A DNA stretch of 64,000 bases from Linanthus parryae (Eukaryota > Streptophyta > Magnoliopsida > Ericales > Polemoniaceae): the NCBI GenBank assembly GCA_023055425.1, contig JALGPY010000006.1, forward strand, positions 74,308,127 to 74,372,126, in the 5' to 3' direction. The notes beneath the pieces are model-generated. The model was not told where the DNA came from, made no database searches, and saw nothing but the letters and a program-made list of their open reading frames with translations. Position numbers and translations under genes: made by a program. Positions 10,214 to 21,445 of this stretch are shown here, piece by piece. Numbering within the stretch: position 1 is the first letter of the stretch; the number at the start of each line of letters is the position of its first letter.

Positions 10214-11935
10214 CTCCATTGTTCTGTGGTGACAACTTCATGCACTGGAAGGCATTAATGAAGATGTTCATCATAGATCAAGACATGGAATTGTGTTAAA
10301 TAATTCAGAATGGTCCTCATGAGTATTTCACTACCATTGATGGAGTTAGATGCATCAAGTCTGAGAAAAATCTCTCAGTTACTGAACTGGAAAAGGTATC
10401 CAAAAATTACAAGGCTATAAATTTGTTATATTGTGCTCTTAATGCCGATGAGCTCAACAGAGTGAAAAATTTCAAAAATGCCAAAGAACAAACTTGTTGT
10501 GACATATGAAGGAACAAGTCAAGTCAAACAAACCAAGATCAACATACTTCTAAGGCAATATGATATGTTCAAGATGAACTCAGATGAAAATATCAAGGAG
10601 ATGTTCAAAAGATTCACTGATGTGGTGAACAATCTGGAGTCATTGGGAAAAAGTTTCTCAAATGAGGAAAATGTCAGGAAGATTCTGAGAAGTTTTCCAA
10701 AAGCTAAGTGGGAGCCAAAGACTACAGTTATTGAGGAAGCTCAGGATTTAAGTATTCTTCAGCTAGATGATCTACAAGGAAAGCTGCTCACTCATGAGAT
10801 GTCTATGAAAGATGTGGAAGGTGATCTGAGTGACAATATCAAGAATCTAGCACTCAAGGCTAAAGAAAATGAAAAATCTCAAAGCCTTGAGACTGAAGAT
10901 GAGCATGATGATGAAGAGGCTTTAGCATTGATCTCCAAGGCCTTGGCCAGGATTCTCAAGAAGAAGAAAAACTTTGGAAACAAAGACTATAACAGAGAGA
11001 TCAAGACCTTCAAGAAGCAAGGATTACAAAGGTAAGTCCTCATCACATTCACATAAAACTAAAATAATGAATTACTTTGAATGTGGTGATGGAGATCATT
11101 TAGTAAGGGATTGTCCACAAAATAAGAAGAACATGAACTTTCAAAAGAAATACAATGACAACAGAAGGAAGAAAGCAATGATGGCCTCATGGAGTGATTC
11201 GGATTCATCAAGTGATTCAGACACAGAACAAGAACGAGAAAATTTATGCTTCATGGCTAAACATGATGAAGAAAAGCCTTCAAACAAACACATTGAGGAA
11301 ATGGTAAAAACCTTCTTGCTAGTCCTTTCAATGTACTTCCTGAAATTCTCAAGAGTGTGTTTTTAAATGATGAAATTTACAGAAATGAGATTTCTTCTTT
11401 AAAGGTTAAAGTTCATGAGCAGGTAAAAGAAAACTTGGACTCGGTTTTTACCAACAAGACTATTGAAGTTTCTAAGACAAAAATTGAAAAGGACTTCAAG
11501 GCCTTGAACAGCAGATTCAAAGCCTTGAAGGCACATATAAAGGAGATTGTTGATCAAAACCCTCTCTTAACTTAAAGGTTTGTTGATCTAAAGACTCATT
11601 CAGAAGATTTAAAACAAAAAATATGTTCTTTGACTAAGAAACTTCAAGAGTCTAAAAAGGTCTTAACCAGTTTTACAGGCTCAAAACATAATCTAAATCT
11701 CATTCTTGGAGGAAGTCTGAAATCAATGCATAAAATTGGGATTGGCTACAATCCAAATTTTCCAAAAAAATGCCAAGCTACTTTTGTCAAATCTGGTAGC
11801 AGACATTCTCCAAAATGTCATTACTGTGGAAAAATTGGCCATATTAGATTAACTTGTCCCTTCAGAAGATCAGAACCTCATATTATGAGGAACACTTATC
11901 ATTATCAGCTTAAGGGACAGGTTAAGCAGATTTAG
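10214..11935 (+). pseudogene. Element C gag: capsid domain and two zinc-knuckle sites, broken
   Basis: Gag packages element RNA into particles. The truncated N-terminus (FMHWKALMKMFI, about 10240) is followed by an in-frame stop near 10295, ALNADELNRVKNF, then a frameshift near 10480. The following frame carries LVVTYEGTSQVKQTKI, SNEENVRKILRSFPKAKWEP and EEAQDLSILQLDDLQGKLLT, typical of copia/sirevirus gag. The first zinc knuckle (YFECGDGDHLVRDC, about 11075) has lost its first cysteine to tyrosine. A second (CHYCGKIGHIRLTC, about 11817) is intact. Palindromic motifs fall inside the coding sequence at about 10880, 10940, 11500 and 11520 and give KAL or SLE in translation. Confidence 0.85.
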
Positions 11936-13653
11936 GTCCCAAAAGGAATTAGACCACCAAACATGGCTGATTCTGAGTATGATTCAAAGTTCTCCACTTG
12001 GTCTAACAGCCTGTTGAGGCAATGATTCATTTTTTGCAGGATGTCACAAAGGCTTTGAAGGATCATAAATGGATATTAGATAGTGGTTGTTCCAGACATA
12101 TGAGTGGAAAGAAGTGTCTTTTTACTGAGCTCACAGAGATCTGGAAGGACAATTACACTTGGTGACAAGGAAAAATTCAACATTATTGGCATAGGTAGTA
12201 TTGGTAATGGTTCTACCAACTCTATCTCTAATGTTTATCTTATGGATGGACTTAAATATAATCTTCTTATTATTTCTCTGTTATGTGATAAAGGTTATAA
12301 AGTTGTTTTTGACAAGGAGAAATGTGTTGTGCAAGATGAGAAATCTTGAAATTGCATTCTCACTGCTCCTAGATCATACAATTTATATGCTATGAGTACT
12401 AACAGTGTTGTAGTTGACAAGTTGAAGTGCCTCAAGTCCTTGAAGGAAGATTCAAAGCTTTGGCATAGAAAGCTTGGGCATGTTAGCATACACACCTTGA
12501 ATAAACTAATCTCAAAGGACTTGGTAAGAGGTTTACCATCTCTAAAATTCTCAGATGATGAGATTTGCAATGCATGTGTACAAGGTAAACAAACATGAAG
12601 CTCTTTCAAGCCAAAGAACTTTGTAAGTACTTCTTGACCCTGAGAACTTATACATATGAATTTTTGTGGTCCTATGAGAGTTCAAACTCCAAGAGGTAAG
12701 AGGTATATGCTTGTTTTAGTAGATGATTATTCTAGGTTTACATGGGTTATGTTTATTAGAGACAAAACTGAAGCCTTATCTGAATTTTCTAAACTTTGCA
12801 AAGAGTTTCAAGCTATAAAAACTTGCCTGTTGCATCTATTAGAAGTGATAATGGTAGGTAATTTGATCATCTTGACTTTGATTTATTTTGTGCAATGCAT
12901 GGCATATCACACAACTTCTCTGCACCTAGAACTCCTCAGCAAAATGGAGTAGTTGAGAGGAAAAATATGACACTTGAGGATATGTCTAGAACCATGCTAC
13001 TTGAAAGTAATTTGCCAAAATATTTTTGGGCAGAAGCTATTAATACTGCCAATTATCTGCTTAATATATGTTTGACCAGGCCAATTTTGAAGAAGACTCC
13101 ATATGAATTGTTAAAGGCAGGAAGCCTAGTGTTTCTTCTTTCAAACCTTTTGGTTGTACTTGTTTTGTGCATAATAATGGTAAAGACAATCTTGGTAAGT
13201 TTGATGCTAGAAGTGATGAAGGTGTATTTCTTAGATATTCTCAAACTAGCAAAGCTTATAGAATTTTCAATAGAAAAACCAAGATTTTGGAAGAGAGTAT
13301 TCATGTGTTTTATTGATGAAAGTACTAAGGGTTATTTGAGTGAAAGTTTTGCAGATCTTAATTTGAACAAGCATGAGGCTGATGATGACATTGTGAAAGA
13401 AGACAAAGGCAAAACTGAAGTGAAGAATCATTCAGTAGAATTTCAAGGCGTTGAACCTCTTGCAGAGCCAAAATCTCAAAGCCTTGAGACTAAAACTGAA
13501 ATTTTCTATGATGCTCCTTCTACTGCTTCAAGAAAACAAAGCCTTGAAGGAACATATTCCTGGACACCAAGGAAGAAGTTTAAGTATCTTGCATACCATC
13601 CAGCTGACAATATCATATCTGATCCAACTACTGGAACTCAGACAAGAGGATAG
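11936..13653 (+). pseudogene. Element C protease and integrase, broken
   Basis: The aspartic protease motif WILDSGCSRHMSG is visible at about 12068. The GAG-pre-integrase region shows LWHRKLGHVS (about 12460) and a CNACVQGK zinc-site motif. The integrase core has HMNFCGPMR where the first catalytic residue is normally D (HxDxxGP), so the D is N here. The second catalytic site SDNG is followed by a stop, and APRTPQQNGVVERKN supplies the third (E). Stops and shifts include those at about 12348, 12596 and 12857 and a TAG at 13651-13653 that opens in frame into reverse transcriptase. The segment cannot encode a working integrase. Confidence 0.85.
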
Positions 13654-15199
13654 TTGAAGAACTTATGTGCTTTTAGTGCTTTTGTATCACTGATTGAGCC
13701 CAAGAATGCAAAAGAAGCACTAGAAGATGCAGATTGGATCATTGAAATGCAAAGTGAGCTGAATGAATTTGAAAGAAACAAGGTATGGAATCTGGTTCCT
13801 AGACCAAAAGAGCAATCAGTTATTGAAACCAGATGGGTGTTCAGAAATAAGCTTGATGAGAATGACAAAATGGTAAGAAACAAAGCCAGACTTGTGGCAC
13901 AAGGATACAATCAAGAAGAAGGTATAGACTATGAGGAGACATTTGCTCCTGTTGCCAGGTTAGAAGCTATTAGAATACTTCTTGCATTTGCATCTCACAA
14001 ACACATAAAGCTTTATCAAATGGATGTCAAATGTGCTTTTCTGAATGGTTATTTATAAGAAGATGTCTTTGTAGCTCAACCTCCTGGTTTTTAAGATGAA
14101 AATTTCCCTGATCATGATTACAAATTAGACAAAGATCTTTATGGCTTAAAACAAGCTCCAAGGGCTTGGTATGACAGACTCTCAAAGTTTTTACTTAACA
14201 ATAATTTCAAGAGAGGTCTAGTAGATAAAAATCTTTCATTAAACATCATGAAACTGACTTGTTAGTAGTTCAGATCTATGTAGATGATATTCTTTTTGGT
14301 TATACTAATGATGCTCTTTCAAAAGAGTTCTCTAGTCTAATGTGCAGGGAGTTTGAGATGAGCTTAATGGGAGAACTGAATTTCTTTCTTGAACTTCATA
14401 TTTTACAAATGAAGAAAGGAATCTTTGTACATCAAGGAAAATATACCAAGGACTTGTTGAACAAGTACAATATGAAACAGTCCAAGGCAATCAAAACTCC
14501 TATGAGTTCATCACTATCCTTAGACAAGGATTCAATAGGTAAGAGTGTAAATCAAAAGGAGTATAGAGGTATGATTGGATCACTTCTGTACTTAACTGCC
14601 AGTAGACCTGATATTATGTTTAGTGTTTGCATGTGTGCAAGATTTCAAGCAGATCCAAAGGGAAGTCATTTAACTGCTGTTAAGAGGATTTTCAGATATT
14701 TGAATGGAACCAAAGACTTGGGACTTTGGTATCCAAGGATATCTAAATTTATGTTGAGTGGATATTCAGATGCAGTACTTCTGGATGTTGTCAGTTTCTT
14801 GGTTATTCACTAATTAGTTGGCATTCCAAGAAGCAAAATTATGTAGCATTATCAACTGTAGAAGCTGAGTATATTGCAGCTGGAGCTTGTTGCTCACAAG
14901 TGTTGTGGATTGCTCAACAGCTTAGAGATACTAGATATGATTTCAGAAATGTGCATATCAATTGTGACAATACAAGTACCATTTCAATCTCTAAGAATCC
15001 AGTACAACACTGAAGAACCAAGCACATAGATGTAATGCATCATTTCCTTAGAGATCATGCAGAAAAAGGTGATGTTGTTCTATCTTTTATCTCTACTACC
15101 ATGCAGATTGCTGATATTTTCACTAAACCTTTGCCAGATGATAGGTTTGCATCCCTAAGACTTGAAATGGGTATGTTAAACAAGGATGCATTGGTTTAG
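13654..15199 (+). pseudogene. Element C reverse transcriptase and RNase H, broken
   Basis: Copia reverse transcriptase motifs are clear: [41 protein letters not shown], then a TAA at 14056-14058 with the frame continuing to LYGLKQAPRAWYDRL. A frameshift near 14230 leads to the intact catalytic IYVDDILFG (about 14280). RNase H follows after another shift near 14800: STVEAEYIAAGACCSQ, CDNTSTISISKNP, a KHIDVMHHFLR stretch interrupted by a stop at about 15012, and DIFTKPLP. Pol ends with TAG at about 15197-15199, directly followed by the purine motif AGGGGGAG. Confidence 0.88.
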
Positions 15200-15649
15200 G
15201 GGGAGTATGAGTACTTACTTATAATTATTTATTGAAATCTCAAAGCTTTGAGATTATACTTTCCAAAGCCTTGAAAGTATAGTTCAAAGCTTTGAAATTT
15301 CTGAAATTGTAGAAAATCTCAAGGCCTTGAGATTGTTCTCCAAGGTTGTGAAACATTTGTGTACTTTACTTGTTAAATAAATGGATCACCAAATATTATA
15401 TATTATCTTTTTAGATAATTGTATAATGTTTGAATTATTCAGAGAATTTTCTAAAATATCTTAAAATATCTTCTAGATATGTTTTGCATGTAGATTTTAG
15501 AAGAGTCCTTTTTAAAATCTTTTTCTCAACCTATTTAAGCTGAAAGTCAGGGCTTTTGTCTCTATTCTCTTCATTCTCTCTCAATATTCTACGTATCTCT
15601 GCTCTCTCTCTCTTCTAATCCCAATCTTCTCCCAAAACCTAATTTAACA
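15200..15649 (+). promoter_or_regulatory. Element C spacer with palindromes and promoter-like leader ahead of the 3' ORF
   Basis: A purine motif (15198-15205) opens the spacer. Between 15237 and 15345 four palindromic units (CTCAAAGCTTTGAG, CAAAGCCTTGAAAG, CAAAGCTTTGAAAT, CTCAAGGCCTTGAG) stand in a row. A TATA-like CCTATTTAAGC (about 15530) is followed by roughly 100 bases rich in TCTCTC and CTTC, then AACAATGG at the start codon of the next ORF. This resembles a plant core promoter with a pyrimidine-rich 5' untranslated region. That the leader is a promoter is inference. Confidence 0.45.
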
Positions 15650-17447
15650 ATGGAGCGCAAATCAGCCAGGATTCAACAACAGGGTAAGCCTTCTGCTAGA
15701 TCTAGGAAGAGGGCCAACAAGAAGGAGAAGATCACAATTTCTGACTCAGATTCAGAAGGGACACAGAGTCTGCATGAAGCTTCACCTCCTGGAAAGAAGA
15801 TCAGAACAGAGAAAGGGGATGAAGGTTCAAGTGTTGATCCACAGAAGGAGACAGAAGTACAAGGTGATGATCAGTCTAGGTCATACAAGAAGAAAGGGGG
15901 AGACAATAAAAAGCCAGATGAAGGAGAAAAGGGGAAGTCTGCTAAGGAAGTCAAAAAGAAGTCTGATGATGTTGAAAAGAAGAAATCTGCTGAAGAGGAA
16001 CCAGAGAAGGATAAGCCTGCTAAGAAGAAATCAAGGATCAAGCATATTGCTGCTGCAACCAAAAAGGGTTTTCAAGGTAAGAATGCACTGCCTTCTAATT
16101 GGTTCGTTAGTTCAGATGTTAGGAGATTTTTGATGCAAGGGTATGCATTATCTAAGGTTGCTTTCTGTATTTGATTTCTCAGGAGTTACTGGACAAGTTG
16201 GATATTGACTGTATGAGGAAGTTAAGAGAACCTGCTGTTTGGAAGGTTTTAAACCCTAGTTCTAAAGCTTATCCTAGGCTAACTAGGTTGTTTTACTTGA
16301 ATTTGGTTCTGGAAAAAGAATAGAAGTTTATGTTAACTTCTAAGGTAGCTGAGATAGATTTAAGGCTAGACCATAGGGCTTTTGCCAAGGTCTTGGGCAT
16401 TCCTAGGAAGTATAATATTGCTGACCACCCTGATAGGAAGGAATGTCTAGACAAAGCCAAAGCCATGTTCTTCATAGATGATATTCCTACTGGTCCCACA
16501 CAGTTGACACACTCTGTGCTCAACTATGAAGCTAAAATCTTATTCACTATTTTGATGAGAAGTGTTGTCCCTAGAGAAAACTCAAGAGAGTTGGTAACAG
16601 ATATGGTTCTCATCCTGATGTACTTGATATGTCAAGGGTTTTAGATTGATCTAACAACTGTGATTATGGAGCATATGATCTACTGTGCTACCAGAACCAG
16701 AAACCACCCTCTTCCATATGCCAATCTGCTACCACTTTTCTTTGAGCATTTTGAGGTACCTGTTAAAGGAGAGGAGAAGATAACAGATGGTTTTGGGTTG
16801 ATTGATGAGTCTGCTTTGCAAAGAATTGGTGTGGTTCAAACATGAAAGGGGCATTGGAAGTTTTATTCAGAGTTGTCTAAAGCTGAGCTTGAGGAGAATT
16901 TTTTATCAAACCTAAGGGGGCTACAACATCAAGTGGACAAGCTAATGAGGATTATTCTCAGTTTCTTGATAAGTTTGAAGAACAGGAAGTTGAGATTGAG
17001 GATCTTATACATAGGCTATTTTACTTGTCTTCTGGGTTTTGTAAGTTCAAAGCCTTGATGGTGTGATGAATGGCAAGCTGGATGTAGTCATCAAAGGTTT
17101 GAATCTGGAGAAGATCCCTTCTGCTACTAGTCATGACACTAGTGTTGATTCAGATGAGAGGCTAGGAGATTTCTTGAAAAAGAAGAAGAAGCCTATTCCA
17201 GTTGTGCTCACATCAAAGGATCTTTTTGAGCAAACTGATGATGAGGAATTGAAGAAGATACAGGTGTTGATGCAGCTACAGGGGAGATTCTGTGCAATTC
17301 AAGGACAAGAAAGTTGATGAAATTATTGATGAAGTTATTGCTGAAGTGGATGCTGAAAAGGAAGAGTATCATTCTGCAGATGAAGCTGAAACTGATGTGG
17401 AAGTTGGAGAAGGCTCAAAGAAAGGCCAAGCATCAAAGAAGAAGTGA
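15650..17447 (+). pseudogene. Element C extra 3' ORF (sirevirus env-like position), broken
   Basis: The ATG at 15650 has good context (AACAATGG). The N-terminal 150 codons are low-complexity and highly charged (K, E, S, D), with an acidic SDSDSEG stretch. A globular middle resembles the unnamed plant transposon-protein domain often found 3' of pol: EIDLRLDHRAFAKVLGIP (about 16350), HSVLNYEAKILFTILMRS, MEHMIYCATRTRNH and FFEHFEVPVKGEEKITD. The C-terminus is acidic and ends KKGQASKKK at TGA about 17445. The frame changes near 16165, and stops occur at about 16321, 16642, 16843 and 17315. Its place between pol and the 3' LTR matches the env-like region of sireviruses. I see no signal peptide or transmembrane segment, so an envelope role is not supported here. 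Confidence 0.65.
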
Positions 17448-17801
17448 AGACTTGGGAAAGCCAAAGCCTTGATCTTGTCTATCTTTCTTTTCTTCACTTC
17501 TTTATGATCTCAAGGCCTTGACATTCAGTTGGAACTGTCTTTTTATAACAAGTTTTTTAAAAAAAAATACTCTGAGTAATGATCCAACATTCCTTCACCT
17601 TTATTTGATGAAAGTCAAAAAGGGGGAGAAGGATTAATGTGTTTTGGGGTTCAATGTGTTTTGTGTTTCTTTTTAATATTAATTATCATGCTGTGATGAT
17701 ATGTTTATATGTGTTCATGTTTAGATTCTGCAAATTCTGGCTATGTTTTCTATGGTTATTTACACAAGATTATTTGTTTTGTCTTTCATCAAGGGGGAGA
17801 T
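17448..17801 (+). promoter_or_regulatory. Element C 3' spacer with two polypurine motifs
   Basis: The spacer holds two palindromic motifs (CCAAAGCCTTGAT near 17460, CTCAAGGCCTTGAC near 17510). It also holds two purine runs, AAAAAGGGGGAGAAGG (17616-17631) and CAAGGGGGAGAT (17790-17801). The second abuts the 3' LTR start and is the probable plus-strand primer. Multiple such tracts are known from sireviruses. Confidence 0.6.
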
Positions 17802-19310
17802 TGTTGATTCAAGACTTCTAAGTGTGATTTTGGAAGTAATCATTTAGAGTGATGAAAGACAAAGTATATCTTGTTCATCAAGGCTCCAAGGCCTTGAGAT
17901 ATTGTTCAAAGCTTCAAAGCTTTGACAACTGCTTTCTTATGAACTGTGATCTGACAATCTTTTGTTGCAGGTGTTCAATCTGATGCTTAAGATCAGATAC
18001 TTGTTGCAAATATTCTAGTTATCTATTCTTCATATGTATAACATATTGCAGATATCATAATTAGATTCAATCAAAGAACTTTGGTGATACAGTTGAAAAA
18101 CTGCGAAGAATGTTCAGAGCTACAAGGCCTTGAGATATGCCTTGAGCTGCCAACAGTTTTCAGAAACTTAACTTGATTCTTTCTTGCCTGATTTGATCAT
18201 TGTTATTATGTCGGGTTAATAACTTTAACAAGTCTTAAACTGTTTTGTGTTGTTTTATATGATTGATTGGTAATCAGGTTAATAGCTTATCTATTTGATT
18301 CAGTTTTGTTCATAAACTGAATGTCCAAACACCTTAGTACTGTTATATATTTGGATTTTGTTTGTTTCTATGCTTCATGTTGTTTCAGGGTTTTCAAACG
18401 TGCAATATTATCACAACAAACTCCAACGGATATCTACTCAGAGCTGTTGAGAAATGCAGTTAAATAGGATGAGGATTTGAAGGAACAAAAATCCTAAAAT
18501 CTCTCATTCAGTTGCTGGAAGTAGATAAAAGACTGGTTTGAATTTGAAAGAAGATAGAAGCTTACAGAGAATAGAAATCAAGTGAAAAGAAGGAGAGTTA
18601 CATTCGTGGAAGATCAGAAAATAATTCCTCACAACTTCAAGCTTCAATCAGTTCTTTCAGAAGATCATTCATTCTAGTTTTCCTGAAGAACACATCCAGG
18701 CTTTCTCATCTTATTAATCTATTGTGTTCTTCTATATTGTACCATAATCTGCTTATCTTCTGTATACCTTATACCTCACAAAACCTAGTGGTTAGTTGTT
18801 CAAGTGAACAACAAGAGGTTCTTGTTAGCTCAACAGTTAGTAGATGATACTAGATAGGTTTGGAACCACAAGCTGTATAGGTGTAAGGGAGTTCACTTAG
18901 GCTTGAAGATCTAGGGCTGTTTCTGTGTGAGTAATAAGAAGTGTTTGCCCAATCCTGGTGGGATTAGATCCCTCAGGCAGAGATTAGGTCCATTGGGACT
19001 GAACTATATAAATTGCCTTGTGTTCTTTACTTTACAGTTTAGCTATTTATTCTTGCAAGTGATCTAAATCAAACTAGGGTTTACAATTTATTTTGAACTG
19101 GTGTTAGTTCAAGGCCTTGAAGCTTTGTTTTATTCTTAGGCAGTTTCTGACTAATCTTACAAAATCTCAAGGCCTTGAGATTTCTGTCTTTTACTTGCAT
19201 TACTTAGTTAAATTCTGTGTTTTAGCAAAAAGTTCCCATACTCTATTCAACCCCCCCCCCCCCTTCTAGAGTATTTTGATCCTGTAATTAGTCTCCATTA
19301 AAAAATTTCA
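17802..19310 (+). repeat. Element C, 3' LTR
   Basis: It starts TGTTGATTCAAGACTTC and ends TTAAAAAATTTCA at 19310, before the target copy AATAT. It is nearly the same as 8765-10213 over 1.44 kb and carries the terminal segment lost from the 5' copy, including a run of 13 C at 19251-19263. Palindromic motifs lie at 17880-17935, 18120-18145, 19110 and 19165. Confidence 0.9.
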
Positions 19311-19315
19311 AATAT

Positions 19316-20126
19316 AATTGGCTTGTGACAAGCCCAACATCCTATTTTTCTGATCTCGCATAAGCTTGATCCCTAGAACGTATGCTGCTTCTCCCAAGTC
19401 TTTCATATCAAATTGACTTGATAACCATACCCGCACACTATATAATACACTCACATTGTTTCCAATGAGCAATATATCATGAATGTAACGTATCAAGAAT
19501 ACCACCACGTTTTCCTTACACTTACTGTACACACACGGCTCATCCTGACATTGATCAAAACCAAAAGATTTGATTGCCTGATCAAAACGGATGTTCCATG
19601 ATCTAGATGCCTGCTTAAGTCCATATATAGACCTCTTAAGCTTGCACAACTTGTGCTTCTGGCCCTTAGCTACGAATCCTTCTGGTTGCATCATATAAAT
19701 CCACTCATCAAGACTTCCATCTAAGGAAAGCTGTCTTGGCATCCATTTGCCAAATTTCGTAATCGAAATGAGCTGCAATGGACAAGAGAATCCTTATAGA
19801 CTTAATCATGGCTACTGGCGAAATTTTTTCCTGATAGTCGATCCCTTCTTTCTGAGTAAAACCTTTTGCAACAAGCCTTGCTTTGAAGGTTTCAACCTTC
19901 CCATGTACCCTTCTCTTTTCTTGTAAATCCACTTACACCCGATGGGTTTTACCCCATTTGTTGGATCTACAAGATCCCATACCTTATTGGAGTACATAGA
20001 CTCCATCTCAGAAATCATAGCATTTTTCCACTTTTCCGCATCCGTACTTCCAACAGCTTCATTGTAGTTACCGGGATCAGTATCATGTTCATCAGGGACC
20101 TTGTCAAAAGACTCTCCCAAGTACAT
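19316..20126 (-). pseudogene. Element B reverse transcriptase, N-terminal two thirds
   Basis: On the minus strand the region begins MYLGESFDKVPDEHD and EKWKNAMISEMESMYSNKVWDLV. It then has a frameshift near 19900 between KPIGCKWIYKK and FKARLVAKGFTQKEGIDY. A second shift near 19740-19760 separates YEIWQMDAKTAFL from the palm region SIYGLKQASRSWN. The catalytic box that is normally YVDD reads YIHD (about 19480), losing one metal-binding aspartate. The block ends at SQANYI where element C is inserted; the remainder resumes at 8764. Confidence 0.88.
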
Positions 20127-21445
20127 GTATCTGTCTGGTTTACGAGAAACCCTCCCACTAGACGAGGATGTACTTTGGGTTCACAAGCAATAACATTTTC
20201 CCCACTGCTCGGTTGCGGCGGAATGTCACTACTATCTTGTGGACCACTAGTATTGTCATTTCCCCCACTGCCCTCTTGCGGTGGGATGTCAACACTATTT
20301 TTTTTTGTGTATCATGAGTATCTACATTTCTCCAACCACCCAAAGGTAGTTGAATGTCGATTTCATTTTCTTGTGGTATTTCCTCTTGTACAGTTGGTTT
20401 ATCGAGACCTTGGACTACTTGATTACCTCACATTCCTTCGAGAACAATTTTAGTTTTAGGCTTGTGATCCATAATATAGTCTTCCTCTAAAAATCTCGCA
20501 TTGGTGCTAACAATGACTTTCTGATCCTTAGAACTATAAAATAAACCACCCTTTGTTCCTTTCGGGTATCCTACAAAGACACATACTTATGTCCTTGATT
20601 CCAACTTACTTGCGTTCCCCTTCAGCACATGTGCTGGACTACCCCAAATCCGAACATGTCGTAGGCTAGGCTTGTGCCCAGTCCAAAGTTTTGTGGGTGT
20701 AGTTGGTACTGAATTAGACGGAACCAAGTTCAGAATATATGCAGTTGTCTCTAAAGCATGCCCCCAAAAGGAAGTTGCTAAATCTGAATAACTCATCATG
20801 GATCTCACCATTTCTAAAAGAGTCCTATTTTTTCGCTCTGCCACACCATTCTGTTGTGGCGTACCTGGAGCAGACAACTGGGATTGAATCCCTTATTCCT
20901 CCAAGTAATCCCTGAATTGTCCCAAGAGGTACTCGCCACCTCGATCAGATCGAAATGACTTGATATATTTTCCTAGACGCTTCTCTGATTCTTGCTTAAA
21001 AATTTTAAATTTCTCAAAGGCCTCAGACTTACGCCGCATCAAATAAATATATCCATATCTTGAGTAATCATCAATAAAAGTAATGAAATACTCAAAACCT
21101 CCCCTCGCTTGGACATTCATTGGTCCACAAACATCTGAATGGATAAGCTTTAATAGTTCTTTGGCCCTATTACCCTTTGCCAAAAATGGTCTCTTGGTCA
21201 TCTTACCTTCTAAACATGACTCACATGCTGGTAGTGCCTCCACTTTTAATGAACCTAATGGTCCATTCTGAAGCAGCCTTTGTATTCTGTTTATATTGAT
21301 ATGACCAAGTCGTAAATGCCAAAGATATGTTTGATTTATCTCGCAAGGTTCCTTTCTCTTTTTAGGTAAGCTATCCGAGTTATTCAGTTCATATAGCTGC
21401 GCTATGGGAGTCTCAGGATTTATAATGTAAAGACCATCCACCAAT
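20127..21445 (-). pseudogene. Element B integrase, broken
   Basis: The integrase zinc site and core are read right to left: LVDGLYIINPETP, YLWHLRLGHIN, CESCLEGKMTK, HSDVCGPM (catalytic D), DDYSRYGYIYLMRRKSEAF and SDRGGEYL (second D). An in-frame TAA follows at 20893-20895. Then come APGTPQQNGVAERKN (catalytic E), FWGHALETTAYILN and HVRIWGSPAHV. Past 20587 the C-terminal part (20130-20580) is present but degraded: the frame around FYSSKD near 20540 is still readable before sequence with many stops. It lies directly upstream of the reverse transcriptase, as in other copia elements. Confidence 0.85.

Larger units (their letters stand above)
8765..19310 (+). mobile_element. Element C, sirevirus-type Ty1/copia retrotransposon with extra 3' ORF
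   Basis: LTRs of about 1.5 kb bound an interior with gag (two zinc-knuckle sites), pol in copia order and an additional open region downstream of pol. Total length is 10.5 kb. The long LTRs, large gag, extra 3' coding region and repeated polypurine motifs (15198, 17617, 17790) are known features of the Sirevirus lineage. The 5-bp target duplication AATAT (8760-8764 and 19311-19315) is perfect, and the insertion splits the reverse transcriptase of element B. Many stops and frameshifts make it inactive. A palindromic family (CAAGGCCTTG, CAAAGCTTTG) recurs throughout. Confidence 0.9.

Noticed and set aside
15650..17447. Calling the 3' ORF of C a host gene
   Set aside because: It lies inside the LTRs between pol and a polypurine tract, the normal place of the sirevirus extra ORF. 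Captured host origin remains only a hypothesis.
19251..19263. C13 run near the end of the C 3' LTR
   Set aside because: Slippage-prone C-rich stretch that occurs at this place in related LTRs; not a separate feature.
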